DNA from: Gammaproteobacteria bacterium | GTDB lineage: Bacteria; Pseudomonadota; Gammaproteobacteria; GCA-001735895 | Assembly (NCBI GenBank): GCA_029862125.1 | Contig: JAOTXY010000002.1 | Coordinates: forward strand, 35,343 to 99,342 | Direction: 5' to 3' | DNA length: 64,000 bases | In this document: positions 18,342 through 26,804 of the stretch, piece after piece | Numbering within the stretch: the first letter of the stretch is position 1 | Layout: the number at the start of each line of letters is the position of its first letter | The notes under the pieces: model-generated | What the model saw: the letters and a program-made list of their open reading frames with translations, nothing else | Database searches by the model: none | What the model was told of the DNA's origin: nothing | Translations under genes and position numbers: made by a program

Positions 18342-19240
18342 GCGCCTCAACTGCCAGCAAAACCGAAGGTATTAACGAAAAATTACTGCGAATCCAGGGA
18401 ATTCGAGAACAACGCTTGTTACTAAGCCTGGCAACGCCCGCGGTGCTTGCCATAGTAGCCATCATTGTAATCCCGGTCGGTTGGTTATTTTATCTTTCGT
18501 TCACCGGCAGCAATGGGCACCTCTCACTCGAAAATTACCAGAGGATGATCGAATACAAGTCTTACGCGCGCGTTTTTGTCACCACGTTTCAGGTCAGTAT
18601 TCTAACCACCTTGATCTGTATTCTGATCGGTTATCCGCTTGCCTATTTCCTCGCTATGCTACCACAGCGCCTGGCCGGTTTTTTCATGCTCGCGGTATTA
18701 CTGCCGTTTTGGACTTCACTACTGGTTCGCACCTATGCCTGGCTTGTGCTATTGCAGAAAAACGGCATTCTGAATGACTTTGCGATGTCTGTAGGTTTAT
18801 GGGATACACCGGTAAAGCTGGTGCATAACTTAACTGGCACGCTCATCGGCATGGCCCATATCATGCTGCCGTTCCTGGTTTTACCGCTTTACGGCTCGAT
18901 GCGAAAAATTCAACGCGACTTAATGCACGCGGCGGCCAATCTCGGCGCATCTCCGGTTCAGTCTTTCTGGAAAATCTATTTTCCATTGTCCATGTCGGGC
19001 ATGGTGGCCGGGTCATTAATCGTGTTTGTGCTGTGTCTTGGATTTTATGTCACACCTGCGGTACTCGGCGGCGGGCGGGTCGTCATGGTCGCCACGCAAA
19101 TCACCGCAATACTCGAAAATCAGTACAACTGGGGTGCGGCAAGCGCGCTCGGAGTCGTCTTGCTGATCGCAACCCTGGTTATTTTATACGCCGCGACAAA
19201 ACTGATGAAACTAGACGCCGCGCTTTTTGGCAAACACTGA
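18338..19240 (+). CDS. ABC transporter permease, PotB-like
   Basis: 300 residues from a GTG overlapping the ATPase stop by 4 bases. Six hydrophobic segments follow a short cytoplasmic N-terminus. The EAA-loop region is visible ('HAAANLGASPVQSFWKIYFPLS'), where the permease docks to the ATPase. It pairs with the next gene to form the heterodimeric membrane channel. Confidence 0.9.
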   Translation: MSASTASKTEGINEKLLRIQGIREQRLLLSLATPAVLAIVAIIVIPVGWLFYLSFTGSNGHLSLENYQRMIEYKSYARVFVTTFQVSILTTLICILIGYPLAYFLAMLPQRLAGFFMLAVLLPFWTSLLVRTYAWLVLLQKNGILNDFAMSVGLWDTPVKLVHNLTGTLIGMAHIMLPFLVLPLYGSMRKIQRDLMHAAANLGASPVQSFWKIYFPLSMSGMVAGSLIVFVLCLGFYVTPAVLGGGRVVMVATQITAILENQYNWGAASALGVVLLIATLVILYAATKLMKLDAALFGKH

Positions 19241-19241
19241 T

Positions 19242-20057
19242 ATGAACTGGCTCAAAAAACCCGCTTCAGATACCCAGCTCACTCATGGCGACCGGCTATG
19301 GCTGTATTTTGTTGCGACAATCATCATGTTGCTGCTGGTTATCCCGACTTTCATCGTCATACCGATGTCATTCTCCGAATCCCAGTACCTCGAATTCCCT
19401 CCAGAGCACTGGTCGGCGCGTTGGTACAATGTCTATTTCGAATCATCTAAATGGATGCGTGCTACGGTTACCTCGGTGCAGGTTGGCGTGCTTACCATGC
19501 TGGTGGCAACACCGATGGGTGTCATGGCAGCCTACGCGCTGTTTGTTTCCGGACACCGCGCAGCCAGAGCAATATTTGCCTTCCTCATCACACCGATGAT
19601 CGTGCCGGTCATACTGATTGCGATTGGTGCCTTCTACGCGTACGGACGTGTCGGCCTTAATAATACGATCACTGGGCTGGTTCTGGCGCACGCGGTTCTG
19701 GCCACGCCGCTGGTTATGATCGTCATCACCTCGGCACTGCGAAACTATGACCTGAACCAGGAACGCGTCGCCAGAAGCCTGGGTGCAACCCGGTTAAAAG
19801 CTTTCTTCGTTATTACCTTGCCGCAAATTAAGTTTTCGATTGTGACTTCAGCGCTGCTGGCGTTTCTGACCTCTTTTGACGAGGTTATTATTGCGATATT
19901 TGTTTCTGGTGGCGTAAACGCAACGCTGACAAAGCATATGTTCAGTTCGCTGCGTGATTTTATCGACCCAACAATAGCCGCCATTTCCACGATTATGATC
20001 CTGGTTTCAACAACGCTTTTGCTGGCAACCCAATTTATTGGATCACGTCAAAAGTAA
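19242..20057 (+). CDS. ABC transporter permease, PotC-like
   Basis: The ORF track uses a TTG at 19227; the ATG at 19242, just after the upstream stop, is the likelier start and gives 271 residues. About six membrane segments and an EAA-type loop ('ARSLGATRLKAFFVITLPQIK') are visible. It is the last gene of the four-gene transporter operon. The next feature downstream is a tRNA on the opposite strand. Confidence 0.9.
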   Translation: MNWLKKPASDTQLTHGDRLWLYFVATIIMLLLVIPTFIVIPMSFSESQYLEFPPEHWSARWYNVYFESSKWMRATVTSVQVGVLTMLVATPMGVMAAYALFVSGHRAARAIFAFLITPMIVPVILIAIGAFYAYGRVGLNNTITGLVLAHAVLATPLVMIVITSALRNYDLNQERVARSLGATRLKAFFVITLPQIKFSIVTSALLAFLTSFDEVIIAIFVSGGVNATLTKHMFSSLRDFIDPTIAAISTIMILVSTTLLLATQFIGSRQK

Positions 20058-20093
20058 CCTTACCCGGGTTAAACAGTAGCTCCCCGGGAGAAA

Positions 20094-20169
<76 letters not shown>

Positions 20170-20222
20170 GTCTACTCGTCTAATCATACTACATGAGCAG
20201 CAACTACGATCTGGATTGCTTG

Positions 20223-21320
20223 TCAGCCAGGAATGGTCACATGCACATTCCAGCCGTGGCGGTCCTCCAATTTTCCGTACTGGATACCGGTAAGTTCATC
20301 GTAAAGCCGCAGCGTTAACTCGCCCGGGGGCGCCGTAGCCACCTGGAATATCTCCCCCTTGAAACCGATACTGGCAACGGGGCATATTACGGCCGCTGTG
20401 CCCGCTCCGAACACTTCCACCAGCGTCCCGGAACGAAAAGCTGTCACCACTTCATCGATGGAGATGCGGCGTTCTTCCACGGCAATACCCCAATCTGCAA
20501 GCAGGGTAAGAGCGCTATCGCGCACAACGCCCGGTAGAATCGAGCCACCCAGGGGCGGAGTGACCACGTTGTCGCCAATTTTGAAGAAAATATTCATCGC
20601 ACCAACCTCTTCCACGTAGCGGTGCTCATTGCCGTCCAGCCACAATACCTGGTCAAAACCCTGCTTCTGGCTTTCTGAACCCGGCAGCAGGCTGGCGGCA
20701 TAGTTGGCAGCCGTCTTGGCAGCGCCCAGCCCGCCGATGCTGGCAGCGCGGGTAAACCGATCTTCCACCCGCAACGACACGCCTTTTTGCAGGTTGGTGA
20801 AATAGCTGCCTACCGGCGCAGTCATGATCATAAAACGATAACTGTCAGCGGCGCGCACCTCCAGGGTAGCTTCGGTACCGATCACAAGGGGTCGCACATA
20901 TAGCGAATGACCCCATTGCGACGGAAGCCAACCGTGATCCAGCTCTATCAATTGCCGGGTGGCATGGATCATAATTTCGTTTAACTCATCGAGGGCCATG
21001 ATCGGAATGCACAGCCGTTGACAGGAATCGTGCAGTCGTCGGGCGTTCATATCGGGGCGGAAGATACGTACACTGCCATCCAGCCCACGAAAGGCCTTGA
21101 AACCGTCAAATACGGTTTGCCCGTAATGCAGCATCCCAACCCCGGGCTCCAGCGCAAGTGCCTGGTAGGGATGAATTTCAGGATTCTTCCAGGCGCCCTC
21201 CTCGTAAACCATGCTGAACATATGGTCGGAAAAAACACCGCCAAAGCTGAGTTCGTCAAAGTTGACCTGAGGCAGCCGGCTTTGCTCCACCAGCGTTACC
21301 GGGAAGTTTGATAATTGCAT
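20223..21320 (-). CDS. ilvE: Branched-chain amino acid aminotransferase
   Basis: The ORF opens at 21410, but the ATG at 21320, preceded by an AAAGG site, gives the normal 365-residue length. It is a fold-type IV PLP enzyme of the larger BCAT group ('LHYGQTVFDGFKAFRG' near the N-terminus, 'GGLGAAKTAANYAAS' with the likely PLP lysine, 'GTLVEVFGAGTAAVI' near the C-terminus). It interconverts leucine, isoleucine and valine with their 2-oxo acids in the cytoplasm. It stands alone; tRNA-Gly lies just downstream. Confidence 0.92.
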   Translation of the reverse strand: MQLSNFPVTLVEQSRLPQVNFDELSFGGVFSDHMFSMVYEEGAWKNPEIHPYQALALEPGVGMLHYGQTVFDGFKAFRGLDGSVRIFRPDMNARRLHDSCQRLCIPIMALDELNEIMIHATRQLIELDHGWLPSQWGHSLYVRPLVIGTEATLEVRAADSYRFMIMTAPVGSYFTNLQKGVSLRVEDRFTRAASIGGLGAAKTAANYAASLLPGSESQKQGFDQVLWLDGNEHRYVEEVGAMNIFFKIGDNVVTPPLGGSILPGVVRDSALTLLADWGIAVEERRISIDEVVTAFRSGTLVEVFGAGTAAVICPVASIGFKGEIFQVATAPPGELTLRLYDELTGIQYGKLEDRHGWNVHVTIPG

Positions 21321-21493
21321 CTTTGTCGACCTTTCGATTGTAACCCTTGAAAACAGCAGCAAGGACTGCCGCAAACGCGGGATGGTAACAGACCTGCCCT
21401 CGACTCGCATCGCAATACATTGTCGCGACGCTGACCTCGCTACAATGCCCGGTGAAATGGTATGACGCAGCTCGTTACCGCTAATATCGCAGC

Positions 21494-21507
21494 TTGATCT
21501 AAATCAA
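21494..21507. promoter_or_regulatory. Perfect FNR/ANR-type box
   Basis: TTGATCTAAATCAA matches the FNR consensus TTGAT-N4-ATCAA at all ten fixed positions. It lies 115 bases before the antiporter start in the 301-base gap with divergent ilvE. TATTAT at 21535-21540 is at roughly the right distance to act as an activated -10. A small AAGGTT-T-AACCTT palindrome (21523-21535) lies between. Control of the antiporter by anaerobiosis is inferred. Confidence 0.6.
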
Positions 21508-21621
21508 TAATTCGGTTTTTACAAGGTTTAACCTTATTATGTAAGCTTAATTGCTTGGGGGATACATCCAGATCATGGGCCGCACCGCTATTGTAAAGCT
21601 CACCGCAGTGAGTAAATAACC

Positions 21622-24147
21622 ATGCCGGCTTCTGAGATCGTCTTTGTATTGGTGGTACTGCTGGGCATAGCCATGGTGGTTACCGGTACCTGTCGTAACC
21701 TGCCGGTTCCGTTCACGGTAATTCTGGTGCTGATTGGCATGCTGCTGGGTTACCTGTCCCATGTGCTGCATTTCATGGAACCTCTACAGGGATTTACCTT
21801 AAGCCCTGAAATCATGTTATTCGTGTTTCTACCCGCGCTGATATTTGAATCCGGGTTCGCGCTGGACGCGCGCCAGATGATCAAGGATCTGCCACCGATA
21901 CTGATTCTCGCCATTCCCGCGATGCTCATGTCCACCTTCGTTGTCGGCCTGGGGGTCTGGTGGGCACTGGATATCAAACTCATTGTTGCGCTGGTATTCG
22001 GGGCATTAATCTCTGCCACCGACCCGGTCGCGGTGGTCGCACTGTTTAAAGAACTGGGTGCGCCCAACCGCCTGAATGTCCTGGTCGAGGGCGAATCCCT
22101 GCTGAACGACGCTACCGCCATCGTGGCTTTTTCGATTTTACTCGGTATAGCCGTCGAGGGCGGCGGCATCAGCTGGTCCGATGCCGATAATATATTCCTG
22201 GATTTTCTCAGGGTGTTTATCGGCGGCGCCCTGTTCGGTGCTTTCCTGGGATTCGTGGTCTGCGAATTGTTATATCGAATGCATAGCGGGATCAGCGTTA
22301 TTCTGACGTCATCGATCATCATCGCCTACGCCAGCTTCGTCATTGCCGAGCACGCATTCCACGTGTCGGGTGTCATGGCCGTGGTGGGGTCGGCAATTGC
22401 CCTGAGGCGATTCGGCGTAACGCGGTTTCGCCAGGATACCACCCATTCCATCCACGAGGTCTGGGAGGTTATCGCCCTGTCCTGTAATTCGCTGCTGTTT
22501 TTACTGGTCGGCTTATCGATCAGCATCGTCACGCTTTTTAGCCAGCTGGGGCCTATAGCCATTGCGATCGCTTTAGTATTGAGCGCACGGGCACTGTCGA
22601 TTTATAGCATTGTTCCGCTGGCGGTAAAGTGGTTTAAGCTGCCACACATCAGCATGGGCGAGCGTCACATCATGTGGTGGGGCGGCCTCAAGGGCGGCCT
22701 CGCTATTGCCGTGGTGCTTTCAATCCCCAGCGACCTGCCGGAGCGCCAGTTCCTGTTCGAGGTCACGCTCGGAGTGGTGTTGTTTACGCTGTTGATCAGC
22801 GCACCCACGATACGCCCGCTGATGCATTTTCTCGGCTTAAACGAGTTTTCCAGGGGGGAAGAACTGGAGTACCGAAACTCGCTGCAGGGAGCCGAAGAAA
22901 CTTCTCAGAAATATTTGGCAAACTTGGCCGCGAGCAAGATTGTTCCCAGGGGCACGCTTACTCCCTTGCAGGACCAGATTCATCAAACCTTTTCCAGTGG
23001 TAGCGACGAGGACGAAACAAAAGCGCATGAGAACGACGAATATTTTGCCGAATTCAGGGCTTATCGGGTGGAACGCGAATCATTAAAATCGCTCTACGAG
23101 ACTGGCGTTATCAGCCAGTATATTTATCTCGATATGAACAACCGGTTGCATGCCGTGCAGGAATCGCTGCGCCTGGGTGAAGCCGGGATTGGAGAAGTCG
23201 ACGAGTCGGAGGAACTCACCCTGTTTCAACGACTCGAGATATTCGTGCTGGGTAAAATTCGTGAAAAATCCTGGCTCGCCGGGTGGCTTTCGAAATACCA
23301 GGAACAGAGAACAGTGCACCGGGTGCAACGCAACCTGGCGCATATCCTGTTAAGCGACGACGTCATAGCAATGCTTGGCCGGCAGGATGATTTGCTTGAA
23401 GACGTCAGCAACAGCGTGATATCTGCCTACGAGGATCGAAAAAAATACTACCGTAAACAGCTGAAACAAATCAGGAAATATTATCCAACATACTACATGC
23501 AATTTCTCGAACGACTCACGACCCGGTCGATGATCAACAGCGGCTGGAACCGGATAAAGTCCGAGTTTGCACATGGTGATCTCTCTGCCAAGGGCTTCAA
23601 CCTTGTACAGTCCAAGGTAGAAGCGATTTTGGCAGAGGTCGACGAGTCACCGCTGATTTTCTCGAAAACGGTTAGCTCCATATCCGAATACCTGGAAGAT
23701 ATTGACCTGTTTCACGATTTAACCGACAAGGATTTTGCCTTCCTCGAGAAGAATGCTTCGATAGTCACGTATTTAGCCGGTGATACCATCATGGGCCGCT
23801 TTGAAACGGGTATAGATTTCTACGTGCTGGTCGACGGCAAGGCGACCGTCTGGATCAAGGACGCATTCAGTCGCGAGCAGTTCATGGCGGAGTTGCTGAA
23901 GGGGGACTTTATGGGTGAATCCGGTTTGCTGGCCAAGCAAAAAAACCGTAAACATCACCGCAGCGCCACGATAAAGGCGGAAACACCCTGTACCCTGATC
24001 AGGATCTCACCCGATACCATGTCGCGGATCCTGTGGAAGTACCCGCAAATCCTGAACACCATACGAGACATCAATGAGGCCCGTTTAAGCGTACGTCCGA
24101 AGAGCACCGATGAACTGCGTGTCTACAAACCCCATAAAAAGCATTAA
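21622..24147 (+). CDS. CPA1 Na+/H+ antiporter with C-terminal cyclic-nucleotide-binding domain
   Basis: 841 residues. The first ~400 form a 12-segment CPA1 antiporter with the ion-site region intact ('ISATDPVAVVALF', 'VEGESLLNDATAIV'). A long cytoplasmic region with charged helices follows, then a cNMP-binding-like beta roll at about residues 690-815 ('GDTIMGRFETGIDFYVLVDG', 'GDFMGESGLLA'). Such proteins exchange Na+ or K+ for protons and may be gated by a nucleotide or another cytoplasmic ligand. A perfect FNR-type box lies upstream. Confidence 0.9.
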   Translation: MPASEIVFVLVVLLGIAMVVTGTCRNLPVPFTVILVLIGMLLGYLSHVLHFMEPLQGFTLSPEIMLFVFLPALIFESGFALDARQMIKDLPPILILAIPAMLMSTFVVGLGVWWALDIKLIVALVFGALISATDPVAVVALFKELGAPNRLNVLVEGESLLNDATAIVAFSILLGIAVEGGGISWSDADNIFLDFLRVFIGGALFGAFLGFVVCELLYRMHSGISVILTSSIIIAYASFVIAEHAFHVSGVMAVVGSAIALRRFGVTRFRQDTTHSIHEVWEVIALSCNSLLFLLVGLSISIVTLFSQLGPIAIAIALVLSARALSIYSIVPLAVKWFKLPHISMGERHIMWWGGLKGGLAIAVVLSIPSDLPERQFLFEVTLGVVLFTLLISAPTIRPLMHFLGLNEFSRGEELEYRNSLQGAEETSQKYLANLAASKIVPRGTLTPLQDQIHQTFSSGSDEDETKAHENDEYFAEFRAYRVERESLKSLYETGVISQYIYLDMNNRLHAVQESLRLGEAGIGEVDESEELTLFQRLEIFVLGKIREKSWLAGWLSKYQEQRTVHRVQRNLAHILLSDDVIAMLGRQDDLLEDVSNSVISAYEDRKKYYRKQLKQIRKYYPTYYMQFLERLTTRSMINSGWNRIKSEFAHGDLSAKGFNLVQSKVEAILAEVDESPLIFSKTVSSISEYLEDIDLFHDLTDKDFAFLEKNASIVTYLAGDTIMGRFETGIDFYVLVDGKATVWIKDAFSREQFMAELLKGDFMGESGLLAKQKNRKHHRSATIKAETPCTLIRISPDTMSRILWKYPQILNTIRDINEARLSVRPKSTDELRVYKPHKKH

Positions 24148-24197
24148 CAACGAATAAGATCAGGAGACCGGTTTAAAAAAAGATCGCGGTTTTATCA

Positions 24198-25961
24198 TCA
24201 GGCGATACCCGGGTTGCCGGCCACGTTTTTAATTTTCGGGGTGTTCAACTTCTTGATGCGCGCGATATCCTCGCGGCGCAGGTAGTCTGCAACCACGTCC
24301 CAGATCGGCGCACCCGGTGACTCCGAACCCACGGTGGCCCAACCGGCCACCTTGTAATTCTTAGCCGCTTCAATGCGGCTACCATCGTCGAGCTGCATGT
24401 CTGCGATTCTCTCGCCGGCGCCGGCACCCGGATCGATACTGTAATCGAGGCCGCCGAGGCGAACCATGTCACCGCCCTGCTGGTAGTAAGGATCCTTGTT
24501 GAACAGGTTGTCGGCAACGTCTTCGAGAATCAGTTTGATGTTTTCACCGGTCATTTCACGCACGTAGGTTTCGGGATAGGTAATGCAGGTTTGGTCCATG
24601 ACGTGTTCCATCGTGATTGCTTGTCCCGACAACACGGTGGTACCCCAGCGGAATCCCGGGGACAGCGATATCTGTGCATCGCCCTCGACCCGCAGGGCAT
24701 CGCAGATCACCTGGTCAAAGGTGCCGTTAAAATTCCCACGTCGAAACAACAGGTTTTCAGCAATAGTTAGCTCCTCTTGCAACTTCGGCAGGTAAGGCTT
24801 GCGGACCTTTTCCACATAAGCGGACATTTCAGCATCCGCATCGAGTAAATTTGAGAAAACCGGCAATAAGCGATAACGAAAATCGCGCAGCTTCTTACCC
24901 TTGTAATCCATATCCATAACACCCAGGAACTTGCCGTTGGAACCCGCGTTGGTAACCAGTGTTTTGCCTCCCGGGTTCGATACGGGTATCGCAGCCGGCA
25001 CACCATCATGCGTATGACCACCAAATATCGCGTCGATGCCACTGACTCGAGAAGCCATCTTGAGGTCCACGTCCATACCGTTGTGTGACAGCACGATCAA
25101 TCCATCGGGGCTTTCCTCGTCGCGTGCCTGCTCGACGATTTCCTGCATATCGCCTTCGTTGATGCCAAAGGTCCAGTCCGGGATAAATCGTTGCGGATTT
25201 GCGATCGGCGTATACGGAAACGACTGACCGACCACGGCAATGCGCAAATCCCCCATTTCCCGAATCGTGTAGGGCTTGAAGACATGCCCGCTGTCTTCAT
25301 TGAAGTCACCCAGATCGGCAAGCTCATAATCAAACAGTGCATCTTCCTTGACCTTGCAATTCTGGCTGACGAATTCGCCAGCGAAAATCTCGGCATTGTC
25401 GAGGATTTCAGTCGCCAGGTAGGTAAATTCCCAGTGACCGGTCATGACATCAACCCCGAGTAAATTACAGGCCTCGACCATATCCCGACCCCGGGTCCAG
25501 AACGCGGTACCCGAACCCTGCCAGGTATCCCCGCCATCGAGCAGTAACGAGCGCCCCTGCGCATATTCCGCACGCAACTTCTTGACCAGGGTTGCGAGGT
25601 GGGCAAAGCCACCAACCTTGCCAAAGGTGCGCGCGGCTTCCTGAAAATTGATGTAGGTATAGGCGTGCTCCTCGATACCGCCATGCGCAATGCCGTACTG
25701 TTTGACCAGGTTTTTACCAACCAGGTGCGGCGCCTTACCGAAAGCGTCGCCGATGCCGAGATTGACACTGGGCTCACGGAAATAAATCGGGTTAAGCTGG
25801 GCATGACAATCGGTGAAGTGCAGGATGCGCGCATTGCCGAAGGCAGGCATATCATAGAGCCTGGAATCCTCGCTGCTGGCCGAAAATCCAGCTCCGGGAA
25901 ACAGTCCTGCAGCACCGGCAAGGCCCAGCAGCCTGATAAATTCTCTACGGTTTAAGTTCAT
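24198..25961 (-). CDS. soxB: SoxB thiosulfohydrolase
   Basis: 587 residues with a twin-arginine signal ('LNRREFIRLLGLAGAA'). Metallophosphoesterase-type metal-site motifs of SoxB are visible ('LHFTDCHAQLNP', 'LLLDGGDTWQGSG', 'GHWEFTYL', 'LSHNGMDVD', 'GGHTHDG'). SoxB hydrolytically releases sulfate from sulfur compounds bound to the SoxYZ carrier in the periplasm. Its ribosome site GAGGGGG overlaps the TGA stop of gph, so translation is probably coupled to the cbb-side operon. No soxXYZA genes lie in the window. Confidence 0.96.
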   Translation of the reverse strand: MNLNRREFIRLLGLAGAAGLFPGAGFSASSEDSRLYDMPAFGNARILHFTDCHAQLNPIYFREPSVNLGIGDAFGKAPHLVGKNLVKQYGIAHGGIEEHAYTYINFQEAARTFGKVGGFAHLATLVKKLRAEYAQGRSLLLDGGDTWQGSGTAFWTRGRDMVEACNLLGVDVMTGHWEFTYLATEILDNAEIFAGEFVSQNCKVKEDALFDYELADLGDFNEDSGHVFKPYTIREMGDLRIAVVGQSFPYTPIANPQRFIPDWTFGINEGDMQEIVEQARDEESPDGLIVLSHNGMDVDLKMASRVSGIDAIFGGHTHDGVPAAIPVSNPGGKTLVTNAGSNGKFLGVMDMDYKGKKLRDFRYRLLPVFSNLLDADAEMSAYVEKVRKPYLPKLQEELTIAENLLFRRGNFNGTFDQVICDALRVEGDAQISLSPGFRWGTTVLSGQAITMEHVMDQTCITYPETYVREMTGENIKLILEDVADNLFNKDPYYQQGGDMVRLGGLDYSIDPGAGAGERIADMQLDDGSRIEAAKNYKVAGWATVGSESPGAPIWDVVADYLRREDIARIKKLNTPKIKNVAGNPGIA

Positions 25962-25970
25962 AACGCCCCC

Positions 25971-26696
25971 TCAGGTAAATATTTCAGTTAGTTCGGCCAG
26001 GTTTTCGACCACCAGGTCCGGGTTGGAATCGCTGATATCTTTGCCGTGATTATATCCATATGGCACACAGATAACGCCAAATCCTGCAGCGCGCGCCGCC
26101 AGCACATCATTGCTCGAGTCACCGACCATCAGGCAGGTGTCATAAGCCAGACCGAAGTGATCCGCGGCATAATGCAGCGGCATGGGATCAGGCTTTTTGC
26201 GGGCGGTGGTGTCGCCGGCCACGACCAATTCAAAAAAGGAGTCCAGGCCCATCGCTGCGATCAGCTCGGAGGTGAAAGGTTCCGGCTTGTTAGTAACACA
26301 GGCGAGATGAAGTTCGAGCCTGCTGAGACGTTCCAGGGTTTCGATAACCCCCGGGTAGACTTCACTATGATCGCTGGCATGCTCGCCATACAGCCTGCTG
26401 AAAATTTCCAGCCCGGCGCGGAAAAAGCCCTCTTCCGGCTCCGCGTTCATGTCGTTGGTCAGGACACGCTTGACGAAGCGCTCGAGGCCGTTGCCGACCC
26501 AGTTTCGTGCCGCCTGCGGATCCTGCAAAGGCATTTCCAGAGCACGCAACATTTCGTTAGCACACCATGCCAGGTCACCAACGCTATCGACGAGGGTGCC
26601 ATCGAGATCGAACAGAACCAGTTTTACCCGTTCGAAAGTGGGTTTATCTTTCGCTCCGCGGCTATCGGTCCGGCTTGTGGTTGCTGGCATATCCAT
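25971..26696 (-). CDS. gph: Phosphoglycolate phosphatase (HAD family)
   Basis: 241 residues with HAD motifs 'LFDLDGTLVDS', 'CVTNKP', a lysine in 'ARKKPDP' and 'MVGDSSNDVLAA'. The helical cap and context identify it as Gph/CbbZ, which removes phosphate from the 2-phosphoglycolate made by RuBisCO oxygenation. It lies 108 bases after cbbO and runs directly into soxB. A few N-terminal residues are poorly conserved-looking, so the start could be slightly further in. Confidence 0.9.
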   Translation of the reverse strand: MDMPATTSRTDSRGAKDKPTFERVKLVLFDLDGTLVDSVGDLAWCANEMLRALEMPLQDPQAARNWVGNGLERFVKRVLTNDMNAEPEEGFFRAGLEIFSRLYGEHASDHSEVYPGVIETLERLSRLELHLACVTNKPEPFTSELIAAMGLDSFFELVVAGDTTARKKPDPMPLHYAADHFGLAYDTCLMVGDSSNDVLAARAAGFGVICVPYGYNHGKDISDSNPDLVVENLAELTEIFT

Positions 26697-26804
26697 TGTT
26701 AAATGCTTGTTTCGACGGGTTAAAATTCAGCTAGCCTACAAACCTATCAAAATCGGGCAGCCAATGTAATAACCCGATAGCAATAGGCGCTATTACTTTC
26801 TTAA

